DNA of 64,000 bases from the NCBI RefSeq assembly GCF_910592395.1, contig NC_088322.1:10351431-10415430 (forward strand), read 5' to 3'. Source of the DNA: Lineus longissimus (lineage: Eukaryota; Nemertea; Pilidiophora; Heteronemertea; Lineidae). A program made the translations under genes and the position numbers. Positions 12,101-24,100 of this stretch are shown here, piece by piece; positions within the stretch are counted from its first letter, which is position 1, and every line of letters begins with the position of its first letter. The notes beneath the pieces are model-generated. The model was not told where the DNA came from. It worked only from the letters and a program-made list of their open reading frames with translations, and searched no databases.

Positions 12101-15100
12101 AAGTTCTACTGGTACCGATACAAAAAAAGCTCTTGCATTTTTGACACAAATTGAGAAATTTTAAGATAATCTCTTGTGACTTTCAGTTAGGTTCATTTCC
12201 TTCAAGTTGCTAATCTACATATTCCCCATTTCATCATACTTATTTCATCGGTCATCTCATCCCTTTCTAGATGTTCCTGGTCCACCCCGGAATCTCCACT
12301 GCACCGACGTCAGCAAGAAACAAATCTCTATCGCTTGGGAAAAACCAAAATCTGACGGAGGCTCCAAGATTATTGGCTACTATGTCGAGCAGCGCAAGGC
12401 CAAGAGTTCCAGGTGGATTCGACTCAACAAGAGGCCAGAACCCGAGTTGTTGTACACCGTGTCGGATGTCATCGAGAACCAGCAGTATGAGTTCCAGGTC
12501 ATGGCGGAGAATGCCGAGGGTGTTGGCGCTCCCGCTGATACACTTGGACCAATCAAGGCCAAGGATGCATTTGGTGAGTTGAAAGGCGTTTCGATTGACT
12601 GTGGGTTAGAGATAGATTCGCTGAGCCATATTTGTAATGATGTTGCTATAAAATGGCAGTGAAACACTCAAATACTGGGAAGGAAGATAATATGCCTCAA
12701 GTGTTAGAATCTCAGTCAGTGAATTTTCTTACAGTCAAGTCCAACATTTTGAACTGCGCATCTGGCTCATGTACTCCTACTCTAAATGTGGCAGGGTCAG
12801 GTCTTTATGAATGCTTGAAGTTTTACTGACTAGTTTTTATTGGGACTGTATCAATTGTCTGTTGTCTTATTGAGACTTCTCCGTTTTCAGACCCGCCCGG
12901 CCAACCAGGCAAACCAAAGGCAAGCGACATGACCGAGACATCTGCCAAGCTTACCTGGTCACCTCCACGTGACAACGGTGGTGCCCCCATCACTAACTAC
13001 ACCGTCGAGATGAAGCAACCGATGGAGTACAAGTGGTCAGTAGTCAACGCTGACTTCACCGTTCCCATGCCAGAGTACACCGTGCAGGGATTGAAGAAGG
13101 AGACCGACTACATCTTCCGGGTGACAGCACAGAACAAGGCTGGTGCAGGACCACCATCTGAACCGTCTGATATTGCTAGATACGGTGAGTTAAACATACC
13201 TTGTATATTTCACCGCAGAATTCAGCAGACAATATTGATGACCTTTTTTTCAAAAAAGTGAGATGTATATCGGGTAATATATGAAGTAACTTTGTTCATA
13301 AGTTTCAGTGTTTCAAATATTTAAGCGAAATCTGCAACAATTATTTTCATCTTAGAAATTTCCTGTTTGTTAAATATGTGACTCCATGGGTAAACAAAAA
13401 TATTGAACCATAATAATTTCTTTGTTCTTAGAAATTCCTCTTGAGATCCTGAAGAATCTCGAGGACCAACACGTCAAGAAGATTCCTTCCACCGCGACGT
13501 TCGAATGCACCCTCAACAAACCCGACGTCGACGTTGAATGGTACAAGAATGACCAACACTTGTCGCACAGCAAGAAATACAAAATGGAGAACCGCGGGAA
13601 ATTGTACGTTTTGACGATACAGAAGGTCGACGATGAGGATGACGCGGAATATACGTTTAAGGTCAAGGACAAGGATCTCAAGTCACAGGCTGGGCTCTTC
13701 GTTGAAGGTATGTCAAACAAAACTACTTTTACTTTTATAACTGGTCAATAAAAACATGCTTTCATATCTTTAAATTGGGAAGAAACATTTCTTATTTAAT
13801 TTATGAGGGTACCCAGGTCAGTCACAGCCTTGCAAAGGATTACGCAATTATTTAAAACAAGCGCCTTTTTTTGTTTTCAGTGCCGCCAGTTTTCATGGTC
13901 GATAAAAACTTCAAGGACACTATCATAATGAAGGTCAAAACCTCCAAGGTTATCGAAGTGCCCTTCAACGCCAGCCCCATGCCAAAGATCACTTGGGCTT
14001 TCAACGATGGTAGATTTACCGATGAGAAACGTATGACTGTTGAGACAATTCGTGGTATGACCGCGCTGACGATCAGCCGTGCTGTGAGGGATGATGCTGG
14101 AGACTATACACTCAAGATTGAGAACAAGTTTGGCACCGTGAACATGACTATTAAGGTCAAGGTCTTAGGTGAGTGTCCATTTTCAGCTCAATTGATTGGC
14201 AATGTGAACCTGACCTTTATAGAAATTTCCACCTGGTTGGAAAAAAATTGCCTTTTGAATCTGACCTTTAACTTTGAACTCTTGCAGACAAGCCATCGCC
14301 ACCCCGAAATCTCCGCACAGATAACGTCACTCCAGAGTCGGCCCATCTGACCTGGAAAGAACCAGAAGACAATGGCGGCTGTGACATTACCGGTTACATC
14401 GTCGAAAGGCGTGACGCTAACCGCCAGAGTTACAACAAGATCGGCACCACCCAGAAGTGCGAATTCACCGCCACGAAACTTGTCGAGAACAATTCATACA
14501 TCTTCCGAGTGGTTGCAGAGAATGAGGTCGGACAGAGTGAACCTGTCGAATCGTCGACAATCATTGCGAAATACGGATTTGGTGAGTAGAAGTGATGGTT
14601 TTATTAAAATGCTCTGAGAAAGTTTGTTATCGAATATGGTGACAGCTTGAGCGAAGTGCTTGTTTTGTTTGTCTGAAGTGACATGTCGTCAAGCCATTAG
14701 CATTACTCAAGCTGTACTGTAGAAACAGTAGTCCTTGTTCCTTAGCTTCCTGTACTCGTTGACGTTAAAGGAATGGTTCATCTTGCCCTTAGTACATGTA
14801 CTACTATGCAATGGTTCATCAAGTTGAATATACAAGTTCTCGGCAACTATATACATAAAATTATATTTGTCCCAGAAATTCAGTAGGGATGACAGTCACC
14901 TCCTCTGCCGCAAGGAAGCGCTTCAAGTCAAGTGTCACTTCTATCGAATTGATGGACCGATGTGTTAGTTATTCCCTTGCACATTGTATGTTTCCAGTTT
15001 GGTAGAATTCATTTTCAGTATAGTGACAGTTTACCCTCTGCTAGACATGTCTATAGTTTAGATTGTTCCAAGTCCTCTTTTCTGTAAAATCCTCACCTAC

Positions 15101-18100
15101 CTTTAGTGATTCTACTGTTTTCTTTTGTCCGTGACTTTCTACGTTGACTTTCTATGTCTTGCATGGGTAGGTGGGTGGTTGGGGGGCACAGGCCAATCTG
15201 TGAACGAACATGCCTGCCCTGGTTTCGGCCAGCAAAGCGTGCTAATTATGGTTAATATACCTGGCTCTTGGGGGGGGGGGGCAGTCCTGGACAGACTGCA
15301 TGGCCCTGCAGGTTTTTGCAAGGTTTAGCATTTTTTTGTGTAAACCTAATTGTCTTGTCTTTATTTTTCCTCTCTTTAGGCGCAGGTGAGTATTCCTCTT
15401 GCATGCCCACTGTGTTTACTCACACTACACGTGTATATAATGCTTTGATTCACCGATATACCGTACATCAATGCTGCACTAAATAAAAATGCTCAACTCA
15501 CTGAATATAGCGACTCTACTGATCTGATCCAAATGAACATACATGTATGACAAATTGTTGGGCCCCAGTCGTTGTTTGTTTCAGAGAACAGCTCAGGGTG
15601 TCACAAAGTATAGATTTGCAAACATTATCACCAGTTGATCGTTTCATTTCAACATCACTGATTGCGGAGAAGCACGACACCACCTACACAGGAATCAGCT
15701 CACACATATCACCAATTTCCAGAGCAATACAACATCATCAGTAATGTTGCCAAATGGCATAGCATCCCACCAATTACAAATTTCACAAGTTCCATCATCA
15801 CAAATTGCAAAGTGGTACAATCCCTCACGAGTTTCAGGGTGGCACAGTCCCATCATCTCAAAATTGCAAAGTGGCACAATCCCTCACGTATTTCAGAGTG
15901 GCACAGTCCCATCATCACAAATTGCAAAGTGGCACAATACATCACCATCACCATCAGCTTTGTTGCAGAGTGGCACAACCCCAGTTCAAATTCCAATGAG
16001 ACACGAAGGGATCAACAACAGGAGAGTGGCACACCATGCCACCGATTCTTACAGTTTCACCACCACATGTTGCACAATGGCAATTGCAGAGTTGCACGAC
16101 CCTCTTCTTAATGCTGAGTGGCACTAATCCATCATCAGTAAAGTTGTGGAGTTGCACCGCGTCATCAACTCATTATGCTCATTCACTCGCCACACCAGAC
16201 TTATTGCCTCTGCTCACCATCACCAAATCATTCATCATCACTTAACAGGAGCACCAAAGGCAACATTTGCCTCCATAACCACTTGCAATTGCCCTGTAAC
16301 CGGCGCACACAGGCGATTAGATTGAAAGCAACAGTTAGAATGACAGAAGGTCATCATCAGAACCGAGTGGTCGAAAAGAATAATCTGACTACTCTGAAGA
16401 CCATTTTGTTGCTCTCAATTTTGTTGCCCTGCTGTCCTAATTGCACAACTTACGCAATGATAAAATTCATAATCTGGAGCAAGCTTATGAATTAACCATA
16501 ACTTTGTATATATTTGTGTTGACTTAATTCGAACTAACTTTAAAGCATGAGGGGAGCTGAATTAGTGGAGTTCGAAAACATTGGGAGTTCGAGATGTCCT
16601 GTCTTAGTGTGGTCTTAAGTGGACCATCAGATTTCTCGAGATGTTTGGAGATTTGAATCTTTGACAGGCCAGCATCCTGTTCAAAAGATCTGATCATCCC
16701 TAGTAGTGGTGTCTTTTTTGAGCCACTCTAGCCCATGTGCAATGGCTGACAAACTTGTTTATCTTTTTTTGACAATATAACCACAAGATCATCTGTTAGT
16801 ACATTGTAGATGTCACCTATTTTAGCGTGTCAGTCATATCTGCTGTCCATTGTCATGTGTCTGGCCATGTTGTCTCTTATTTCTGTCTTGTCTGCTCACA
16901 GAAGAACGAATGAAACTATAAATTGGCTGACAGACGTGTTAGCCTGTCTTTGTTCTGTCTTCTCCCTTTGAAAAACCCACAGAAGTGTCCCCATCTTTCA
17001 GAGTTGTTACCCTGTACTGACTTGAGTCTCTCTTCTTCATTTCAGATAAACCCGGACCACCAGAGGAACCAGAGGTGACCGACATCTTGCGGACAAGTGC
17101 TGTTGTCACCTGGAAGCCACCAACCAATGATGGTGGCTCCAAGGTCACTGGATACCAGGTTGAACGCCGCCTGACGACTAGTAACCGCTGGGCCGTCATT
17201 AATAAAAAGCCGATCACGGATTTGTCCTACAAGGATGAGGACCTCAAGGATGGAATGGAATATGAGTATCGCGTCGCCGCCCAGAATATGGCCGGTGTTG
17301 GCGAACCTAGCTATCCTTCAAAGAAGTTTACTGCCAAGGACCCATGGGGTATGTACTATTGAAAAGTGTGAGATCTTTGTGATGTTAAAGTTAAAAGATA
17401 ATGAATGAGCTCATTTTCAGTTGGGGGTTAAACTAAATGATGTGTTTGCTGCCAAAATCTAATGGATAATTTATTAGAGTTGAAAAATTTGTACATTTTA
17501 GGTTCCCGTTTTACTCTTTTACTATGATTTTCCTAAACTATTAAGTATTATTTGGCTTTATTCAGGCAACTCGCTGTCAAAATAGGCCTGCCTTATACTT
17601 TTGCTTTGGCTGAAAACTTTTCATTTCCTCCACAGACAAACCCGGACCACCTGGCATCCCCCACTTTAGCGAGGTGACAGACTCCTCTGTCAAGGTGACC
17701 TGGACTGCACCAGAAGACGATGGGCGCACCCCAATCACTGGCTACCACCTGGAAATGAAACCAGCTACAGCATCAAAATGGACCCCAGCATCTGTTGACA
17801 AGGTTACGGATCTGAACTTCATTGCACGGAGACTCAAGACGGATACGGAATACGTTTTCCGCGTTTGTGCTGAGAACAAGATCGGAACTGGACCGTTCTC
17901 AAAGGCAACGGAACCGATCAACATCAAGGCTCCTCTGGGTAAGATACTTTGCCTCTACTGATGTTGCTACAAACTGACTCTCAGATGTCTTAGACACAAG
18001 CGCAGAATGAAATCTATCTGGAAGTCGCAGTGCCAGAAGAGTTTTTGTGTTTGTTTAGTAAGTCTTGCAAGAATATGTGTTCCTTTCAAGTGAGAAGGTA

Positions 18101-21100
18101 CACAATAGGTTTCACTGGAATAATATTGTCTGACTTAAGTTTCACTGCAGTCCGACCTTTCTTTCTGAGGCCGAAAATTCTCAGTGAACACAATTTTTAG
18201 GAAAAATGGCATTTCACTTGCATCCTCTAGCTAGCTTATGTCTTTGCTTCTTCAGTTGGTGACCCACCAGTGATCGAGGGCCCACTCCAGGACGTGACTG
18301 TCGTCTCATCAACTGAGGCTGTCATGGATTGCGACATCGAACCTGGCGAACCTGCAGCAGAGATTGAATGGTATGTATAGCGATTGTGCTATAAGTGAAG
18401 TTACATTGTAGTAGAGTCATTTCCAAATCTTTATCAGGATTTACGTTTATTTTATTTCATTCTTCTGCGTTCAGGCTGCCTACTCTGCATCTTCAACCAT
18501 GGAGGAGATGAAGTGGATTGTCCTTTCAAGGTCTTATCGTGTCCCCCGAAGTTTATCCTTGGCATCGATGTCTGTAGGCCAGAATTGTTGTCGTGCACAC
18601 TGTTGCAGGAGACAGTCTTGCAGGATGTGCACTGGTGTGTTCATTGCTGTCTGGCATTGACTTTCTACTGTGGATATGTAAATTTTATCTAAACAATCTT
18701 TTCTTCTCCAGGACTAAGGATGGCAAACAGTTGCGGTCCTCCGGCCGATTCTCTCTGACCTACAAGAACAAGACTGCTCAGCTGAAGGTCAAGGACACGA
18801 CCCCTGACGACGCGGGTGAATACAAGGTCACAGCGTCAAACGTTATTGCGAGTGTCGACACTAAGGCGCATCTTATCGTGCACAGTAAGTTACGGAATTA
18901 AAAAAGTGCTCATTTTTTTCCGAATTTTTGGAAAACATCTAAGGTCATAAGATGTTTCTTACCATATTATTTCATTCTCATCCTTAAGTCTTGTGATAAT
19001 TCCCAACCCAAGTGGAACATGTGGAACAGGTTTGTATCTCTGTTACTTTGTAATGACCTCTCAACCATTAATTAATCAACCGTCATGAACTTCATATTAA
19101 ACATGTTCTCCATTCTTTCTTCAATGTTGTTCACAATTCATTTCAGTGGCACCCACTATTGAATATGAGAAGAAATACAGCGAACCCCAAGCAGTTAAAG
19201 CGGGAAAATCCTTCAGTGTATCGGTGACCGTCTCTGGTATCCCGACACCACGAGTCTCCTGGTCTCTGAATAATGATGTCCTGGAGGAAAACAAGAGGAT
19301 TACTCTTGACTCTCGTGAGAGGAAACACTACACGATTACTGTCAAGAATTTGAAGAAAGAGGACGCCGGTGTCTATACCATCTCGGCCGAGAATATCGTT
19401 GGCAGGAAGAACGCCGAGTTTGAACTCAAGGTTTTGGGTAAGTACAGGAAGTGCGATGGTGTTGTTGTTGAGTGTTGGACCTGACTGAGAGATTGTTGGT
19501 TCAGATTCCTTACCAATTTGATCTTTTCACATTTGGGTTCTTAGGTGGAGTGATGCATTTTGAGGCTACTTCTTAGCAACTTGTTTCACTAACTCAGGTC
19601 ACTTCACATTATTACCCTGAGTCGTTGGCCCCTTCATTCATGATTTATCAACTATGAGTTAGTGTTTGATTTTGTTATTTTGTTCTGTCATAGATAAACC
19701 ACTACCACCTCAAGACCTGAAAGTGACTGAAATCCAGAGAGATTCTGTCTCGGTGACCTGGCAAGCTCCAAAGGACGATGGTGGCTCACCAATCACCAAG
19801 TACACGCTGGAAAAACGTGACGCCAAGCGCACTAACTGGAGCAGCGCCGGTTCCGTCAAGGCTAAGGAGCTGACGTCAACAATCAGCAAACTGATTGAGG
19901 GCAACGAGTACTTCTTCCGTGTGATTGCTGAGAATGAGATCGGTCAGAGTGAACCGTGTGAACTCAAGCAACCAGTGAAACCAAAGAGTCCATTTGGTGA
20001 GTGTAAAATTTCAGTGTAATGTCAGTAAAATTTTTAGCTCTGAGTTGCCGAACAACTTGTTTCACAAACAACAGAGTCATCTACTCTTTCTGCCAAACAC
20101 TTCAATTATTCTTGAACTTTCTTCACACAGATGTTCCTGGTGCCCCGATCAACCTGCGTGCAACTGATGCTAGCAAATCAAAGATCTCCATCGCCTGGAA
20201 GCCACCAAAGACTGACGGCGGTGCCAAGATCAAGGGCTACTGGATCGAGCGTCGCCAGGCCAGGAGCACCCGCTGGGTGAAGCTCAACAAGACTCTCATT
20301 GACGATCTCGAATACACAATGACCGATGTTGTTGAGGGCCAGGAGTATGAGTTCCAGGTCATGGCAGAGAATGCCGAGGGTGTTGGCGCTCCTGCTGATG
20401 CACTTGGACCAATCAAGGCCAAGGATCCTTATGGTAAGTTGAATGATGGAAATAGGGTTAAGTGTAGTCTGTTTTTTGTGACTCAGAACATAATAAGGGG
20501 TCTGGACACCAATAACCTCATTAATCCTCTGTAATTCTCTAAAGCTCTGCAAAATAATGACCTTTCCTCTCTGTTATCTAGATGTACCTGGACCCCCAGG
20601 CAAACCAGTCGTCACTGAGATGCTTGCAAACAAAGCCAAACTCACTTGGACCCATCCTAAGGATGATGGCGGCAGCCCAATCACAGAATACATCATCGAA
20701 TCGAAACGACCAACTGATTATAAATGGTCCGTCGTCAACTTCGACACCAAGGTTACGAGTCCTGAATACACGGTGCCTGATCTGATCGAGAAGAATGACT
20801 ACATCTTCCAGGTGAAGGCTGTCAATAAGGCGGGTGAGGGGAAGCCATCAGAGCCATCTGATGTGGCCAGATATGGTAAGGAATTGTTTTCAACTCTAGA
20901 GATCTTTTACAAGATATTTTCGCTGTACGATAGGAATAATCCTGTACCATGGTTGCCACTATTGTCTCAACCAATCGACCTTACTACTGGTACCTCTAAA
21001 ATTTGTCAATTTCAGCAGCAGAGATCAAAGGTGCAAGAGGCTATGGCTTGAACTCCCAGCTGACAAAACGTTACCCACTCTTACATAAGGAACCTGTGAA

Positions 21101-24100
21101 CAGCCAAAAATATCTGTTCATTGAAGTGAGACTGTATAAAATTTGTCCAAAGCAACTTATCTCTAGTTTTTGCAGAATGTAACTAACTCAGGGCCAATCT
21201 TGAAAAACACACACAAATCTATAGTAAGACTTTCTGTTTGAAATTTCAGATGTTCCAATCGAAATTATCAAGCCAATTGATGAGCAGCACATCAAGAAGA
21301 TGCCAGCAGACGTCACCTTCGAGTGCGAACTCAACAAAGCAGACGTCGTTGTCGAGTGGTACAAGAACGACAAATTGATCGATTCTAACAAAAAATACAA
21401 AATGTCCGCTCGTGGGACTCATTACACACTCCAGATTAAGGCTGTGACTGATGAGGATGATGCAGACTATACATTCAAAGTCAAGAACAAGAATGTCCAG
21501 TGCCAGGCGGGATTGTTTGTCGAAGGTGAGGGAATTGTAACAGAAAGTTCTTTGCAAAGCTTTTGCATCTCGTTGTGTGGCTACAGCATTACGAGGAAGT
21601 CATGCTTTTAGCTGTAGAAATCACCCCAGTTGTTTGGTCATAATGCAAATCTTTCTGAATTCCAATCATGAAAAACAATTTATCAACACTCTTCATTTGA
21701 TGTGGTGGTCACCAATAAAACTGAAGAGTAATAAAGGATAAAACACAATATATAAAAGACTTTGATAGATATTTGAGGAGCACTTTTTGAACGCTTTTAA
21801 ACCTGTTTCTTTTTAGTTCCTCCTAAATTTATGGACAAGAAATTGGAAGACACAATAACGATGAAGGTGAAGACGTCCAAGATCATTGAGGTGCCGTTTG
21901 TCGCGAGCCCGATGCCAAAGATCACATGGGCTTTCAACGATGGTAAATTCTCTGATGAGAAACGTGTGACCGTAGAGACAATCCGCGGTATGACTGCCCT
22001 GACAATCAGCCGTGCTGAGAGACAGGATGCCGGAGATTACACGCTCAAGATTGAGAACAAGTTCGGCACAATCAGCATGAGTATCAGAGTGCGAGTCTTA
22101 GGTGAGTGCTAGAGTAGTCAAAATTGGTCTGAAAAATTTGGTCTATACTTGTCAGTTAAAATGCTTTATAGCAATTTTAACCCTGCTCTTGAAAGTAGTT
22201 TCACACCATAAATCGGAGTGTTTGTTTCCCTCCAGACAAACCATCTGTTCCAAGGTCATTTGTCCCAGATGAGGTCACTCCTGAATCTGCCCAACTTACG
22301 TGGAAGGAACCAGAAGACAGTGGCGGCTGTGACATCACAGGTTACATCATCGAGAGGCGCGACGCCAACCGCCAGTCGTGGAACAAAATCGGCACCACTG
22401 ACAAGTGCGAATACCAGGCAACACGTCTGGTGGCGGGCAACTCATATGTGTTCCGAGTCTCGGCGGAGAATGAAGTGGGTGTTGGCCCTGCTGCTGAGAG
22501 CAAGACTGTGACTGCCAAATACGGATTCGGTGAGTTGCAACTTCTTCCGTTGTGTGATTTAGAGGCTGGAGAACACACTGGAGCTGGAAGATTCGTCGAG
22601 TGTAATACGAGGAATCCACTTCTACGATACAGCCTTGGTGGACTTTGGGTTACATTTATGTTGGCACACACCCACAGCATCTACAGAGATCCGCCTATAC
22701 TTACGAAATTCATTTTGTGTTAGCAGCTGTTGCTGTATTGATGACCACTGGCGCCAAGAATCTTGTCACAGCACCACTGCAAGCACAGATGTGGTATCAC
22801 AGGCTTTACTGTAGCCATCACCTGATCATGATCAAAAACTTCAATTACTATTAAAATCTAGAGTATCTTGCACGTCCATTGGATATTGTTTTTTCACCTT
22901 TCCCCTTCTTTTCAACAGAGAAACCTGGTGCACCAGACGCACCCATCGTATCCGAGATCTTTGTCAATAACTGCCAAGTCACTTGGAAGGCTCCATCTAA
23001 AGATGGCGGCTCCCCGATCCTCGGTTACCAACTGGAACGCCGCTTGACCTCCAGCACTCGCTGGTCCAAGGTCAATAAGAATGGCCTGAAGGATCTGACC
23101 TTGAAGGATGATGACCTCAAGGAGGGCATGGAGTATGAGTACCGGGTTGCTGCTGAGAACAAGGCTGGTTTTGGACCATTCAGTCCTCCGTCTAAGCCTT
23201 TCACTGCTAAGGATCCATGGGGTGAGTGAAGAATTGAGCATGATTAAAACTCATAACACCTTAGTCTGTATTTGGTACGAATCAATGTTCATTATTCATA
23301 CAAAGGCACATGTAAGGATGGGTAATGTTTTTGGAGGCAGGGTCTAGGTTCAAAATCTGATTCCTCAAAAAAGGCCTGATTCATTCTGATGATTTCAAAT
23401 TCTCTTACAGACAAGCCAGGTGCTCCTGGTACCCCAGAACTCAGCGAAATCACTGACTCCTCCATCCGACTTGACTGGACCCCACCTCAAAATGATGGTG
23501 GCGCCCCCATCCTCGGCTACCATGTCGAATACAAGTTGGCAGACTCGAGCAAATGGACACCCGCTTCAATTGACAAAGTCCTGGATACCAATCTGACAGT
23601 GCGACGCCTCAAGACGGACGCTGAGTATGAGTTTAGGGTCTGTGCAGAGAACAAGGTCGGCACAGGTCCATTCTCAAAGATTGCGGATATTGTCAAGATC
23701 AAGGCTCCACTTGGTGAGTAGAAACCTTTTGTGTGTTAGACCTGATTTGTAGATGAGCATACTTTGTACCCTTCATGAGATGCTTTAGAGACTGGGCTTC
23801 TTTGCCTCTGGTATATGATACTTGGAAAAAATTAAAGTCTCAAATCTTGAACCTTTTCAAGATTTTTATTATCATGTCTGTCTCTCCGCAGTCGGTGACC
23901 CGCCGAAGGTCTTAGATGAAATGGCAGATGTAACCGTCGTAGTCCCAGAAGACGCCGTCATGGACTGCGTCATCCAACCTGGTTCCCCGACTGCTGAGAT
24001 TAAGTGGCTGAAGGACGGCAAACCAATCCCGTCTGATCGCAGATTCAAGCAGACCTACGAACGAAACACTGCCGAGCTGCGTATCAAGGAGAGCAAACCA

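Larger units (their letters stand above)
14582..17045 (+). other. Intron 26, the 2,464-bp outlier intron
   Basis: It is about five times longer than any other intron in the window. It holds a 12-G run, a 6-nt exon-like segment at 15380-15385 with consensus splice sites on both sides, and a degenerate satellite at about 15740-16160. Open frames here follow the repeat composition and are not credible genes. I recognise nothing else in it. Confidence 0.9.
10824..17938 (+). repeat. Super-repeat unit 3 (domains A-J)
   Basis: Exons 19 (end) to 28, 981 residues. B and C share an exon. It occupies 7.1 kb instead of about 5 kb because the intron between H and I is 2,464 bp. Confidence 0.92.
18256..23713 (+). 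repeat. Super-repeat unit 4 (domains A-J)
   Basis: Exons 29-39, 980 residues. This is the only complete unit in the window with all 11 introns. The A domain lacks the F-strand Cys, and G is one residue short near its start. Confidence 0.92.

Noticed and set aside
15662-16111. 149-residue open frame with repeated His/Trp motifs in intron 26
   Set aside because: All three frames of the degenerate 58-bp repeat are fairly open. There is no domain or codon signature, and no sign of splicing to the gene.
16890-16945. Extra exon after the acceptor-like CTGCTCACAG in intron 26
   Set aside because: In the required phase it meets a stop codon after a few residues, with no donor.
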